64,000 bases of DNA from Streptomyces omiyaensis (GCF_014650895.1 NZ_BMVV01000004.1:412881-476880), one strand, 5' to 3'; shown: positions 46,055 to 55,665, counted from the first letter of the stretch. A program made the numbers and translations. The notes: generated from the letters alone by a model not told the origin.

Positions 46055-48292
46055 TCAGCCGACCGTCCAGCGCTGGAGGGCGCTCCCGGTGTCCGGCTGC
46101 TGGGTGACCCGCGCTCCGTTCGCGGTGGAGGCGGTGGTCAGGAGGAGGCCGCTGGCGACCGAGGCGACGGTGGAGGTGCCGTCGGGGAGGCGGGTGATCG
46201 TCCAGCGCTGGTTGGCGCCGCCGTGGCAGGTCCACTGGATGACCCGGGCGCCGGCGGCGGTGGAGCCGCCCTCGATGTCGGCGCACTTGCCGGAGGAGAC
46301 GTTGCGGAGCTCGTGGCCGCCGCCGGCGCGGGGCGTGAGCGTCCACTTCTGGTTGGCGCCGTTGTTCGGGCTCCAGGTGACGAGTCCGGTGCCGTCGGCG
46401 GAGCCGCTGTCCGGGTTGTCGAGCGCCTTCCCGCCCGCGGTGAGGGTGACGGTCCGCGGCGCGTCGCCGACCGGGGTGAGGGTGAGGGCCTGCTCGGCGG
46501 CCGTGCGGCCCGCGCCGACCGGGGAGCCGGTGGTGTCGGTCCAGCTGCGGGCGGGGGTGGTCTCGGCGGCCCGGGCGGGGACGCCGGAGAGTCCGAGGAC
46601 GAGGCCGCTGTACCGGTTGACCAGCTTGACCGTGCCCGTCGGGGCGTTGTCGGCGGCGGAGGCGCCGCGGACGACGAACCAGTCCTGTCCGGTGCCGGAG
46701 GCCGCCGCGGTGACCGTGGGCTTCGTGCCCCACGCGCGGGTGGCGGGGCCGGTGGCGGCGACGCCGAGCAGGCCGCCGGTGGCGGCGTTGGCGACGCGGT
46801 AGGAGCCGTCGCCCTTCGCGGTGAAGGTCCAGCTCTCCAGGGCCGCGCCGGTGGGGGGCGCCGACGTGGTGCCGGACCCGCCGGCGACCTGGGCGAGGAC
46901 CCGGCCGTCCGCGGTGGCGACGCGGTAGGTCCGGCCGGTGTCGACGGGGGCCGCGGGCGCGTTCGTCCCGACGCTCAGGTTGACGTATTCGGCGCTCGAA
47001 CCGCCCGAGCAGCCGAAGGAGCAGTAGGCGCGGAAGTCCTTGCCGACGATGCCGGAGCCGGTGCGGTTGCCCGCGTCCAGGAACCAGCGGTACCAGGAGG
47101 CGGTCCGGTAGCCGCCGGTGTCGCCGAGCCGGAACCACTTCTGGGTGGTCAGGTCGGCGGTGGCGTACAGCTCCTGCGGGGCGTTGCCGCTCTGGTCGAC
47201 GGCCTGCGGTTCGCCGATGTACAGGCCGAGGTAGGCGTTGTAGGTGATGTCCATGACGAAGAGCGGGGAGGTGGCGGGGGTGAGTCCGGCCGCGACCTGC
47301 CGGCTCACCGAGCCGGCGCTCGCGGGGTCGTACTCCTTCTCCTTCGGCACGTAGCCGGTGGTGCTGCCCGCGCCGACCGGGACCATCGTCGACTCGCGGC
47401 CGCCGACCCCGGGCTGGGTCCAGGCGCCGTCGTACCACTTGCGCCACGAACCGGGCGCCATCTTGCCGGAGATGGGGGCGCGGGCGACGTGCCCGTAGAA
47501 GGCGGCCCAGCCGCCGCCCTTGTTGACGATCCGGGAGCCGTAGAAGGCGTAGAAGTAGCCGGAGGCGGTGTCCACGAAGAGCCGGGGGTCGCCGGTGCCG
47601 TAGTGGTACGTCTGCTGCGGGAAGGCGGCGGTGTCGCCGCGGTCCGTGCTGTACGGCGAGGTGATGACGTGGCCCTCGATCTTCCAGGTCCGGCCCTGGT
47701 CGGTGGAGACCGCGTAGTCGATGCCGTCGTAGTGGATGCCGTCGGCGAAGGGCTGCGGGGTGAACTCGTTGTGGACCAGGCCGTACCAGTCGCCGGTGTC
47801 GGGATCGACCCACATCCCGGTCAGGTCGCAGTAGTTGCGGTGGGCGTAGCCGCTTCCGGCGGGCGCGGCGGTGGACTCCACGCCGGTGGGGCTGTTGTTG
47901 CAGCGCGAGGTGGTGTCGTTGTTGCGGTCGGCGGGGTCGGCCGGGTTCACCGCGTCGCTGATCGCGGCGGAGCGGTCGGCGGAGTCGAAGTCGGTGCCGG
48001 TGTAGAAGGTCCACTTGCGGGGGTCGTTCGCCCCGTACAGCGCGTGGGCCTGCTGGTAGTAGAAGGTGCCGTCCTTGTCGATGTACGGACTGGCCGGGGT
48101 GTCGTCGGGCCGGTTCCACGTGCCCTTGGCGCCGACGGTGACGGTGTAGGTGGCGGTCGCCGCGGCGGGGGCCGGTGCGGCGGGGACGGGGCCGGCGACG
48201 GCCGGCGGGGCGGTGGCGAGGGCCGCGCCGCCGGTCGCGGCGAGGACCGCCGCGACGAGCGTGCGCACGAACCGGTTGCGCGAAGGGTGCAC
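46055..48292 (-). CDS. Secreted glycosidase-like protein with C-terminal RICIN domain
   Basis: 745 residues from GTG at 48292 (CAGGGAG five bases upstream). The signal peptide is NRFVRTLVAAVLAATGGAAL up to PAVAGPV. Residues about 50-410 look like a beta-propeller hydrolase: GTFYYQQAHALYG, MWVDPDTGDWYGLVHNEF, DYAVSTDQGRTWKIEGHV (Asp-box-like), GDPRLFVDTASGYFYAFYGSR. From about 430 a first degenerate beta-trefoil-like part (YRVATADGRVLAQVAGG) follows, and the last 130 residues are a RICIN/CBM13 lectin with QxW repeats (NGANQKWTL, GGANQRWTI, SALQRWTV). Probably degrades an extracellular glycan. Divergent LacI regulator adjacent. Confidence 0.82.
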   Translation of the reverse strand: MHPSRNRFVRTLVAAVLAATGGAALATAPPAVAGPVPAAPAPAAATATYTVTVGAKGTWNRPDDTPASPYIDKDGTFYYQQAHALYGANDPRKWTFYTGTDFDSADRSAAISDAVNPADPADRNNDTTSRCNNSPTGVESTAAPAGSGYAHRNYCDLTGMWVDPDTGDWYGLVHNEFTPQPFADGIHYDGIDYAVSTDQGRTWKIEGHVITSPYSTDRGDTAAFPQQTYHYGTGDPRLFVDTASGYFYAFYGSRIVNKGGGWAAFYGHVARAPISGKMAPGSWRKWYDGAWTQPGVGGRESTMVPVGAGSTTGYVPKEKEYDPASAGSVSRQVAAGLTPATSPLFVMDITYNAYLGLYIGEPQAVDQSGNAPQELYATADLTTQKWFRLGDTGGYRTASWYRWFLDAGNRTGSGIVGKDFRAYCSFGCSGGSSAEYVNLSVGTNAPAAPVDTGRTYRVATADGRVLAQVAGGSGTTSAPPTGAALESWTFTAKGDGSYRVANAATGGLLGVAATGPATRAWGTKPTVTAAASGTGQDWFVVRGASAADNAPTGTVKLVNRYSGLVLGLSGVPARAAETTPARSWTDTTGSPVGAGRTAAEQALTLTPVGDAPRTVTLTAGGKALDNPDSGSADGTGLVTWSPNNGANQKWTLTPRAGGGHELRNVSSGKCADIEGGSTAAGARVIQWTCHGGANQRWTITRLPDGTSTVASVASGLLLTTASTANGARVTQQPDTGSALQRWTVG

Positions 48293-48348
48293 GAGTACTC
48301 CCTGGGGTGGAGGAGTCGGGCCGCTGGTGGCACGGACCCTAGAGCGCA

Positions 48349-48362
48349 TTTGACCGGTAAAA
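48349..48362. promoter_or_regulatory. Candidate LacI-type operator
   Basis: TTTGACCGGTAAAA, a near-palindrome centred on ACCGGT with a CG centre as usual for LacI-family sites. It lies 57 bases upstream of the secreted glycosidase GTG and inside the shared promoter region with the lacI-type gene. Confidence 0.45.
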
Positions 48363-48444
48363 CAAGAGGCCCGGCTCCGCCGGATTCCTTCGTCCGCAAG
48401 GGAGTTGAGGCACACGGCGGTCCGGCGGAGCGGCCGTCGGCGCC

Positions 48445-48473
48445 TTGACCGCAGGTGGGGGCCCGGTTACGTT
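48445..48473 (+). promoter_or_regulatory. Promoter of the LacI-family gene
   Basis: TTGACC (48445-48450), 17-base spacer, TACGTT (48468-48473). The ATG at 48521 would leave a leader of about 40 bases. Confidence 0.6.
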
Positions 48474-48520
48474 GCGAGCCGGGCGTGATCGACGGGCGGG
48501 GCGGGGACGACGGGGGCGTC

Positions 48521-49534
48521 ATGGTCACCATGCAGGACGTGGCGCAGCGGGCGGGCGTCACCAAGCAGACGGTCTCCAACGTGGTCACCGGGCGGGTGGC
48601 GGTGCGCCCGTCCACGGAGGCGCGGGTCCGCGCCGCGATCGCCGAACTCGGCTACGTGCCCAACCTGGTGGCCCGGTCGCTCGCCACCGGCAGCAGCCGC
48701 ACCGTGGGCCTCTTCGTGCCGACCGTCTCCACGCCCTTCTACGCGGACGTGGTCGAGGAGGTCGAGGACGCGCTGGAGGAGCGCGGCTACCGGCTGCTGC
48801 TCTGCACCACGCGCCTCGACGGCGAGCGCGCCCGGCGCCACCTCGCCGCGCTGGCCAGCCGGTCGGTGGACGCCCTCCTGATCGCCGGCGACCAGGGCCT
48901 CACCGGCCATCTGCCGCTCCTCGCGGACGCCCGCTTCCCCGTGGTGCTGTGCGCCTGGGAGGCCGAACTGCCGGACGGCTTCCCGGTGGTGACGGTCGAC
49001 TACGAGCACGGAGGCCACCTCGCCGGACGGCACCTGCGGGAGCTCGGGCACGAGCGGGCCCTGGTCCTGGCCAGCCCCGCGCACACCGTCCGCGCCGCCG
49101 GCTTCCGGCGGGCCTTCCGGGAGGACGGCGTACCGCTCCCGGACGACGCCGTGCGCACGGCGGCCGAGCCCACCTTCCAGGGCGGTCTGGCGGCGGCGCT
49201 CGACGCCCTGCGGTCCCGTCCGGAGACGACGGCGCTCTTCGCCACCCACGACGTCCTCGCGGTCGCCGCCGTGGAGGCCGCCCGGATCCTGGGCCGGACC
49301 GTCCCCGACGACCTGTCCGTCGTCGCCCACGACGACACCCCGGCGGGCCTGCTCTCCGGCACGGCGCTCACCAGCGTGGTCCTCCCCCAGCGGGAGATGG
49401 CCCGCCGGGCCGTCGGCCTCGCCCTCGGCGCGGCGGCCTCCGGAGCACCGCCGGATCCGCGTCCCCGGCCGCTGCTGCCCGCCCTCGTCCCCGGCCGGAG
49501 CACCGCGCGCGCGACGCCGCCGGGCGGCCCCTGA
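48521..49534 (+). CDS. LacI-family transcriptional regulator
   Basis: 337 residues. The N-terminal HTH is MQDVAQRAGVTKQTVSNVVTG with hinge VPNLVARSLATGSSRTVGLFVP. The periplasmic-binding-protein-like core follows: FYADVVEEVEDALEERGYRL, ALLIAGDQGL, VVTVDYEHGGHLAGRHLRELGH, LFATHDVLAVAAVEAARILG and VVAHDDTPAG. The start ATG at 48521 gives a standard N-terminus (MVTMQDV). Ligand probably a sugar released by the divergent secreted glycosidase-like enzyme, which it likely represses. Confidence 0.93.
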   Translation: MVTMQDVAQRAGVTKQTVSNVVTGRVAVRPSTEARVRAAIAELGYVPNLVARSLATGSSRTVGLFVPTVSTPFYADVVEEVEDALEERGYRLLLCTTRLDGERARRHLAALASRSVDALLIAGDQGLTGHLPLLADARFPVVLCAWEAELPDGFPVVTVDYEHGGHLAGRHLRELGHERALVLASPAHTVRAAGFRRAFREDGVPLPDDAVRTAAEPTFQGGLAAALDALRSRPETTALFATHDVLAVAAVEAARILGRTVPDDLSVVAHDDTPAGLLSGTALTSVVLPQREMARRAVGLALGAAASGAPPDPRPRPLLPALVPGRSTARATPPGGP

Positions 49535-49540
49535 CGCGCG

Positions 49541-49576
49541 CCGGGGCGGGCGGTGGTCGCCCACCGCCCGCCCCGG
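49541..49576. terminator. Bidirectional terminator
   Basis: A perfect 16-bp stem (CCGGGGCGGGCGGTGG at 49541-49556 with 49561-49576) around the tetraloop TCGC, between the convergent stops of the LacI and surface-protein genes. Confidence 0.88.
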
Positions 49577-49596
49577 GGCGTTCTCCGTGCCGTACG

Positions 49597-51816
49597 TCAG
49601 ACGGTCGTGCCGCGCCGTCCGGCGTCGGGGCACTCGTCGCCGTAACCCTCGTCGCCGTAGCCCTCGTCCCCGTAGCCCTTCGGCTCACAGGGGTCCGGGC
49701 CCGGGCCGGGGTCGTCGCCCCGCTCGTTGTCGAGGGAGACGAAGACGGCCTCCTGCTCGGCGCTCACCACGTGCGGTCCGCTGACCGGGTCCGCGGGCAG
49801 CGCGTAGCCGTCGGGGGCGTCGGTCTCCCGCAGGTAGTATGTGCCGTGGTCGAGGTCGCCGAAGCCGCACAGGCCGGCGAAGCCGGTGGTGCAGGGCGCG
49901 CCGACCCGGGTGTCGCGGTCGGTGCCGGTGGTCTGGAGCCCGGCCACGCCGTTGGTCTCCTCCCACAGCTCGAAGACGGCTCCGCGCAGCGGCATGCCGC
50001 TGTCGGCGTCGGTCTTGAGGAGCCGGATCGAGCCGGTCCCGGGTGGGATCGGCGTCCGGGTGTTGGCCGCCTCGACGGTCACGCCGGCCTGCGCGTTCTG
50101 CTCGGTGAGCACCAGCGGCCCGAAGACCGGGTTCGCCGGCAGGTCGTACCCGGGCGGCGCCTGCGTCTCCTGCCAGTAGTAGGTGCCCGTCCCCACGGTC
50201 CGCGCACAGACGCCGTTCGCACCGGTCACGCACGGCTCGCCCACCGCCGTGTCCGGGTCGGCGCCCCCGGTCTGGAGACCGGCGACGCCGTTGGTCTCCT
50301 CCCACAGGCGGAAGGTGGCCCCGCCGAGGGGGTCACCGCTCTCGGCGTCCTCCTTCACCACCCGGACCTCGCCGGTGACGGCGGTGGCCTCGTTCTCCGC
50401 CTCGACCTGCACGCCGGCCTGCGCGTTCTGCTCGGTGAGCACCAGCGGCCCGAAGACCGGGTTCGCCGGCAGGTCGTACCCGGGCGGCGCCTGCGTCTCC
50501 TGCCAGTAGTAGGTACCCGTCTCCACCGTCCGCGCACAGACGCCGTTCGCACCGGTCACGCACGGCTCGCCCACCGCCGTGTCCGGGTCGGCACCGGTGG
50601 TCTGGAGACCGGGAACGCCGTTGGTCTCCTCCCACAGGCGGAACGTCGCCCCGTCCAGCGGGTCACCGCTCCCGGCATCGGTCTTGAGGACCCTCACCTC
50701 ACCGGTCACGACCGTGGGCGTGTTGCAGTCCGGGAGGTCGCCGGTGAAGGGGTAGGCGTGGAACTCCTGGCCGCCGCCGCCCCCTTCGGCGCTGGTGTGG
50801 GTGAGGGAGCCGGTGGTGAAGAAGCGCCCGTTGATGCCCGGCAGGCTGACGGTCGTGGCGGACGCCTGGTTGCCGATGAGGAAGCTGCCCTGGAACTGGC
50901 CGGTGCCGGCGAGGTCGACCGCGGTCGCGTCGGGGAAGTTCCACAGCAGCCGCTCGCGGTAGGCGTTGAGCCGGTCGGTGGAGTCGGCGATGCCGCCGCT
51001 GTAGGTGCGCAGGGTGCGGTCGGCGCCGAGGACGTTGACGAGGATCGTCGCGCCGGCCGGGATGCCGGCGAAGACGATGCCCTGCTGTCCGTCGTTCGGG
51101 CCCTCCATGTCGAAGTCGACGTTGAAGATCTGGAGCGGGGAGGTGCCGTCGCCGGTGAAGAGCGTCTGGCCGCCCTGGTTCACGGCGGTGCCGGTGGGGG
51201 TGCGCGGAGCACCGTCGACGCGCGCGTAGCACTGGCTGGCGGCGGTCAGCCGGTCGCGCAGCCCGGCGAAGGGGACGGTGGCGTCGTCGTCCTGTTCGAG
51301 GGTGGCCGCGACGTTGCCGGTGACGGTGCCGGCGTGGCGGACGACGCCGTCCTCGGCCAGGAGCTGCTGGCCGGTGGCGACGGAGACGTTCCCTCCGGTG
51401 GTGAGCCAGTCGGAGTCGACGTCCGGCGGCACCCTGGAGCCGACGCCGGCCTCTCCCAGGTTGTAGACGCCGGCCTCGGCCTTGTTCATGTCGAAGTCGC
51501 CGAGGACGACGACGCGTCCCTCGGCCTCCGCGGCCCGGCCGCGGACCCGGAAGTCGTCGCCGACGTAGATGTTGACGGCGTTGTCGCGGCCCTGGATCTC
51601 CCCGTTGTCGATCTGCGGGAAGGGGCTGGGGCAGCCGGGCGGAGCACCCGCGACGCAGGGGCCGAGGCCGCCGGGCAGTCCGGCGGCGGCCGCGGGGACG
51701 GCCGCGGGGCCGAGCACCAGGGCGGGGACGGACGCGAGCGCCAGGGCGCAGGCGAGGCCCGTCGACCCGGCGCGCCGCCGGGGGCGCGCGGGGTGGCGAG
51801 TCGAGTGGTTCGTCAT
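49597..51816 (-). CDS. Choice-of-anchor-A surface protein with three SpaA-like domains
   Basis: 739 residues from ATG at 51816. A signal peptide ends near PAAAAGLPG. Residues about 60-370 are a choice-of-anchor-A domain ([66 protein letters not shown]). Three SpaA/prealbumin-like repeats follow, each starting [20 protein letters not shown], then [36 protein letters not shown]. The tail is Pro/Asp then [16 protein letters not shown], with no LPxTG or membrane helix, so anchoring is by another route or it is released. A cell-surface adhesin role fits. The 330-bp DNA repeat is listed separately. Confidence 0.85.
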   Translation of the reverse strand: MTNHSTRHPARPRRRAGSTGLACALALASVPALVLGPAAVPAAAAGLPGGLGPCVAGAPPGCPSPFPQIDNGEIQGRDNAVNIYVGDDFRVRGRAAEAEGRVVVLGDFDMNKAEAGVYNLGEAGVGSRVPPDVDSDWLTTGGNVSVATGQQLLAEDGVVRHAGTVTGNVAATLEQDDDATVPFAGLRDRLTAASQCYARVDGAPRTPTGTAVNQGGQTLFTGDGTSPLQIFNVDFDMEGPNDGQQGIVFAGIPAGATILVNVLGADRTLRTYSGGIADSTDRLNAYRERLLWNFPDATAVDLAGTGQFQGSFLIGNQASATTVSLPGINGRFFTTGSLTHTSAEGGGGGQEFHAYPFTGDLPDCNTPTVVTGEVRVLKTDAGSGDPLDGATFRLWEETNGVPGLQTTGADPDTAVGEPCVTGANGVCARTVETGTYYWQETQAPPGYDLPANPVFGPLVLTEQNAQAGVQVEAENEATAVTGEVRVVKEDAESGDPLGGATFRLWEETNGVAGLQTGGADPDTAVGEPCVTGANGVCARTVGTGTYYWQETQAPPGYDLPANPVFGPLVLTEQNAQAGVTVEAANTRTPIPPGTGSIRLLKTDADSGMPLRGAVFELWEETNGVAGLQTTGTDRDTRVGAPCTTGFAGLCGFGDLDHGTYYLRETDAPDGYALPADPVSGPHVVSAEQEAVFVSLDNERGDDPGPGPDPCEPKGYGDEGYGDEGYGDECPDAGRRGTTV
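50081..50660. repeat. 330-bp near-identical tandem duplication inside the SpaA gene
   Basis: The block 50081-50330 recurs at 50411-50660 with an offset of exactly 330 bp (110 codons, one SpaA-like domain); long stretches are identical at the DNA level, e.g. from ACGCCGGCCTGCGCGTTCTG onward. The third domain, 49770-50060, is related but diverged. The pattern suggests a recent in-frame duplication or gene conversion. Confidence 0.85.
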
Positions 51817-51889
51817 GCGGGGAGTCTCCGAGCGCGGCGGGGGGCCCACCACTCGTGCGGCCCGCCGTTGCGCCGGTCAGGGCGCGGGG

Positions 51890-52888
51890 TCACTCGTCGG
51901 GCCGACCCGGCCCCGGCCCCCGTTCCGGATCCGGCTCCGACTCCGGCCCCGGCTGCGGCTCCGGTTCCCGTCCCGGCTCCGGCCGTGGCTGTGGCTCCGG
52001 CCGTGGCTGTGGCTCCGGCCGTGGCGTCCGTCCCGGCTCCGGCGCGCCGGCCGGGCGGATCCGGTCGGTGCCGAGGAGGCGGGCGAGGGCGGGTTCCCAC
52101 GCGAGTACGGCTCCGATGGTGAAGGCGAAGGTCAGCGCGGCGCAGACGACGATGAGCCAGGACAGCAGGGTGAGGACGAGGCCGAGGGAGCCGTACTCGG
52201 CGAGGGCCCGGTTGAGCGCGCCCGGCATGTAGAAGCGGGCGGTGATGCCGAGGACGGTGGAGGCGACGGCGCCCAGGAGGGCGCCGGGCAGCAGCGGCAG
52301 CCAGGGGACCCGGTTGGCGAGGAGGAGGTGCTGGGTCCAGAGCCAGACGCCGGTGGCCAGGAGGAAGAAGAGGGGGAGGCCGAGCCAGGCTCCCGCGCCG
52401 AAGCCGTCGCGGATGGGCGCCTGGAGGAGGACGACGAGGACGAGGGCGAGCAGCCAGACCGCCCACCGCCAGGCGGCGATCCGGGTACCGGCCTTGGGCA
52501 GCCCCCAGGCGCGTTCGCAGACGCGGGCCATGGCACGGCTGAAGCTGGTGGCGGAAACGAGGGCGAGCAGCGCGCCGACGGCGCCGGTGGTCTCCCGCAC
52601 GCCGTCGGCCGCGGACCGGTCGAAGACCTGCTGGAGTTCCTGCTCGGACGCGCCGGTGAGGCCGAACATGGCGCGCAGGGAATCGCGGAGCTGGTCGCGC
52701 ACCGGGGCGGGGGCGAAGGCGGCGAGCGCGAAGAGGAGCGGGACGGCGGCGAGGAAGGCCTGGGCGGCGAGGCGGGTGCCGGCGTCGAGGAGGTTGCCGC
52801 CCATGAGCCGTTCGGTCAGTTCGGTGAGGACCGGGAAGCGGCGCTCGGCACCGGCGCGGAGGTCCCGTGCCCGGGTCTTCCACTCCAT
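51890..52888 (-). CDS. YihY/BrkB-family membrane protein
   Basis: 332 residues from ATG at 52888. The YihY pattern (LLDAGTRLAAQAFLAAVPLLFALAAF, SATSFSRAMARVCERAWGL, AWRWAVWLLALVLVVLL) is followed by more helices (LPLFFLLATGVWLWTQHLLL, LVLTLLSWLIVVCAALTFAF). The last 45 residues are Pro/Glu/Arg repeats (RPEPQPRPEPQPRPEP type), probably a disordered cytoplasmic tail. Six helices, inner membrane. Function of the family is unsettled (once called RNase BN). Confidence 0.85.
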   Translation of the reverse strand: MEWKTRARDLRAGAERRFPVLTELTERLMGGNLLDAGTRLAAQAFLAAVPLLFALAAFAPAPVRDQLRDSLRAMFGLTGASEQELQQVFDRSAADGVRETTGAVGALLALVSATSFSRAMARVCERAWGLPKAGTRIAAWRWAVWLLALVLVVLLQAPIRDGFGAGAWLGLPLFFLLATGVWLWTQHLLLANRVPWLPLLPGALLGAVASTVLGITARFYMPGALNRALAEYGSLGLVLTLLSWLIVVCAALTFAFTIGAVLAWEPALARLLGTDRIRPAGAPEPGRTPRPEPQPRPEPQPRPEPGREPEPQPGPESEPDPERGPGPGRPDE

Positions 52889-53013
52889 CGCGTCTCCCGC
52901 CCCCCGCCGGTCTCCCCCGCCGCGGGCGGCGGGCCCGCCGCCCGCGCGGCCGTTCCCCGCCATGAGACGGCACGGGCCGGGTTCCGGCCACCCGGCGGCG
53001 GCCGGACGGGGGG

Positions 53014-53805
53014 TCAGCCGGTCCAGTAGCGGGCGAGCGCGCCTTCCCTGTACGGGGCGGGGCTGACGCTCAGTTCGCCGGCGAAGGGACGGTCGAGGAC
53101 GAGGACGAGGAGCAGGCTGAAGCCGATCAGCGCGGCGACCGAGGCGACGAACAGCACCTGGATCCGCAGCCGCCGCATCCCGTACAGGAAGGTCAGCGGG
53201 ACGAGGACGAGCGCGCCGCCGAAGGCCAGGACCTGGAGGAGCGGCGGGAGTTCCTGCTCGGCCATGGTGATCCGGGCGCGGCGCTGCGCGGCCACGTCGT
53301 TGAGGTGGGAGACGGCCTCCTCGTAGAAGACCTCCTCGCGCGGGGTCTTCGGGTCGTAGGCCTGGAGCACGTCGAAGGCGTCGACGAGGCTGCGTTCGGT
53401 GGCACCGTACTGCGGGCGGCCCTCGCGCATCAGGGGCCACTGGTGCTCGACGACGGCGTGGACGTAGTCGCTGAGGGCCGCGTCGAGGTCGGCGCGGACC
53501 TGCGGCGGGAAGGCGGCGGCGTCACGGGCGATGAGGGCGACGTCGGTGGCCTCGGCGGCGACGATGGTCTGGGTGCTCTCCAGCTGGGTCCAGAGGGTGA
53601 CGATGACGAAGGCGAGGATGATCCCGTAGATCGCGCCGAACATCCCCAGGGTCACGCCGACCATGTCGTTGTGCTCCCCTTCGGCGAGGGAGGGGTGGCG
53701 GCGGCGCAGCAGCACGCTGCCGGCGACGGCGAGCACGACGGTGCCGCCGACGAGGACGACGGCCAGGGTGAAGGAGCTGAAGTGGTTGAGCAGCCAGAGC
53801 GACAT
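53014..53805 (-). CDS. DUF4239 (bestrophin-like) membrane protein
   Basis: 263 residues. Two helices at the N-terminus (FTLAVVLVGGTVVLAVAGSVLL; LGMFGAIYGIILAFVIVTLW), then a helical cytosolic region (ATDVALIARDAAAFPPQVRADL, PKTPREEVFYEEAVSHLND) and two C-terminal helices (LLQVLAFGGALVLVPLTFLYG; VLFVASVAALIGFSLLLVLVL). This is the DUF4239 arrangement, related to bestrophin-type channels. Function unknown. The ATG at 53805 reads MSLWLLNHFSS. Confidence 0.75.
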   Translation of the reverse strand: MSLWLLNHFSSFTLAVVLVGGTVVLAVAGSVLLRRRHPSLAEGEHNDMVGVTLGMFGAIYGIILAFVIVTLWTQLESTQTIVAAEATDVALIARDAAAFPPQVRADLDAALSDYVHAVVEHQWPLMREGRPQYGATERSLVDAFDVLQAYDPKTPREEVFYEEAVSHLNDVAAQRRARITMAEQELPPLLQVLAFGGALVLVPLTFLYGMRRLRIQVLFVASVAALIGFSLLLVLVLDRPFAGELSVSPAPYREGALARYWTG

Positions 53806-53960
53806 GTGCGCGGAGTGTAGGGATCCGGCGCACCCGCTCCGGACCGCTGCCGAGGCGTACGCCCCCGGCGTACGGGGAGAGTGCACACCATCGGGTGACC
53901 CCGCCGGACGCCCCGGTGACCGCCGTGGGGGGTACGGCGGTGCCGTGGGGGTACGGCGGC

Positions 53961-54018
53961 ACCGGGAGGGGTCGTGGTCGCCGGGAGGGGCTCTGGTCGC
54001 CGGGAGGGTCCGTGGTCG
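53961..54018. repeat. 19-20 bp tandem repeat, three copies
   Basis: ACCGGGAGGGGTCGTGGTCG (53961-53980), then two 19-bp variants at 53981-53999 and 54000-54018, in the gap between divergent membrane-protein genes. Preceded by a GGGGGTACGGCGG direct repeat (from 53929 and 53947). Confidence 0.7.
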
Positions 54019-54101
54019 CGGGCTGGGCCGACCGGATGGACGCGCGGCCGTGCGCCGCGCGACGGCGTTCCCGGCGCCCCCGCTCGTACGACCATGCGGG
54101 C

Positions 54102-54479
54102 ATGCACATCGTCAGCCAGGTGTTCGCCCTGATCGCCGCCGCCGTCCACCTCTTCGTCTGGCCGCTGGAGAGCTTCCTCTACGGCCGGCGGGCGTGGGTC
54201 CGGGAGTTCCTGACGGGGAGCACGGCGGACGCGCCCGAGGTCCGTCTCTGGCGGTTCAACGTGGGCTTCTACAACCTCTTCCTGGCCTGCGGCATGATCG
54301 CCGGCGTCGTGGCGCTGCACCTGGGGCACGAGACCGTCGCCCGGACCCTGGTCGTCTACGTCGCCGCCTTCATGACCGGCGGCGGGATCATGCTCCTCGT
54401 CTCCGATCCCCGGCTGTGGCGGGGGTCGCTGGGCCAGGCCGTCCCGGGCGTCGTGATCCTGGTCGCCGAACTGGCGTGA
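54102..54479 (+). CDS. DUF1304 membrane protein
   Basis: 125 residues, four helices: IVSQVFALIAAAVHLFVWPLESFLYG, NVGFYNLFLACGMIAGVVAL, TLVVYVAAFMTGGGIMLLV and the last VPGVVILVAELA. The FNxGFYNxFLA motif is the signature of DUF1304. Function unknown. It ends at a hairpin shared with the convergent alpha/beta hydrolase gene. Confidence 0.9.
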   Translation: MHIVSQVFALIAAAVHLFVWPLESFLYGRRAWVREFLTGSTADAPEVRLWRFNVGFYNLFLACGMIAGVVALHLGHETVARTLVVYVAAFMTGGGIMLLVSDPRLWRGSLGQAVPGVVILVAELA

Positions 54480-54480
54480 G

Positions 54481-54521
54481 CGGCGGGACCGCCGCGGACG
54501 GTGCCCGCGACGGTCCCGCCG
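54481..54521. terminator. Terminator hairpin between convergent genes
   Basis: An 11-bp perfect stem (CGGCGGGACCG at 54481-54491 with 54511-54521), 19-base loop, between the DUF1304 stop and the alpha/beta hydrolase stop. Confidence 0.65.
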
Positions 54522-54531
54522 TGCCGGTCCG

Positions 54532-55425
54532 TCAGGCCGTCGGCCCGCCGGAGCGGGTCAGTCCGGCGAGGAGGTCGGCGAAGAGCTCCGGGCGGTTCCA
54601 GTAGCCGACGTGGGAGGTGGGCAGGGTGTGCACGTCGAAGGGGTGGTCGGGGGTGAGTTCGTCGGCCTTGCGGATCATGTGGTCCTGGACGGCCGGGGTG
54701 AGGCTGCGGTCGGCGGAGAGCCGGACGTAGGTGTGGGGCACCCGGCGCCACGCCTCGGGCCGGACCAGCGCGGCCGGTTCGAGGACGCCGTGGTTCTCGT
54801 CGGCGTCCAGGGTGTCGAGGAAGTGCCGGAAGAGGTGGTCGGGGGCGTCGGCCATGATGGCCTCCTTCAGCGCGGCGAAGGCCTCCGGGTCGGTGTGGGC
54901 GCGCCGCCAGTCGAGGCGGACGACGCCGGGGTCGCCGCCGGGCACCTCGTACGGGACGGCGATCCGGGCGACGGCCGCGTCCAGGAGGTTCTCGTCGACG
55001 ACGTCCCACGGCTCGGTGAGCATGGCGGGGTCGGCGAGGCAGAGCGCCGACAGGTAGACGACCCGGTCGACGAGCTCGGGGACGGCGTTGACGACGCCGG
55101 TGAGGGTGAGGCCGCCGAGGCTGTTGCCGGCGAGGACGACCGGGCCGTGGCCGGCGAGCCGGCGCAGGACGCCGGCGACGTGCCGGACGTTGTCGGCGAG
55201 GGTGACGCCCTCCATCGGGGAGGCCTCGCGGGCCAGGCCGGCACCGTCGGGTGAGGGCCGGTGGTAGGCGGCGGGGCCGGTGGCCCCGGCACCGTGGCCG
55301 GGGAGGTCGACGGCGTGGGAGCGGTGGCCGCGCAGGGCCAGCTCGTCGCGGAGCGGGGTCCAGGCACGGGCGTTGCTGGAGCCGCCGTGCACGAACACGA
55401 ACGTGGGAAGCGCGTCGATGCGCAT
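54532..55425 (-). CDS. Alpha/beta-hydrolase fold protein
   Basis: 297 residues from ATG at 55425. FVFVHGGSSNARAWTPL gives the oxyanion HG motif, the nucleophile elbow is LAGNSLGGLTL (GNSLGG), the acid lies in the VRLSADRSLTP strand region and the base in LPTSHVGYWNRPELFAD. Similar proteins are esterases or acyl hydrolases. An alternative ATG at 55443 would add six residues (MTRIPP). Soluble. Substrate unknown. Confidence 0.88.
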   Translation of the reverse strand: MRIDALPTFVFVHGGSSNARAWTPLRDELALRGHRSHAVDLPGHGAGATGPAAYHRPSPDGAGLAREASPMEGVTLADNVRHVAGVLRRLAGHGPVVLAGNSLGGLTLTGVVNAVPELVDRVVYLSALCLADPAMLTEPWDVVDENLLDAAVARIAVPYEVPGGDPGVVRLDWRRAHTDPEAFAALKEAIMADAPDHLFRHFLDTLDADENHGVLEPAALVRPEAWRRVPHTYVRLSADRSLTPAVQDHMIRKADELTPDHPFDVHTLPTSHVGYWNRPELFADLLAGLTRSGGPTA

Positions 55426-55665
55426 GGGAGGGATCCTCGTCATCCTGAGGCGGAAGGTGGACGCGTGGACCTCGGGACCGGCGGGCGCGCGGGCGCACGC
55501 GGAAGGGCACGGGCACGGGCTCGGTGGCGCGTGCGCGTGGGGGGGCCGGACCGCGGTCAGCGCGCGGAACGGAGCCGGATCGCCCGGAAGTTCTGGATGA
55601 CGGAGCACATGGCGCCGACCGTAGCAGCCGTCCCCCCGCGCCCTCGAACCCTTTTCCGCCCTGGT

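Noticed and set aside
45412..48119. Minus-strand frame joining the SAV_915-like gene to sequence inside the RICIN gene
   Set aside because: The long version is antisense-like Arg/Pro/His text; only its last 96 codons behind a good ribosome site look real.
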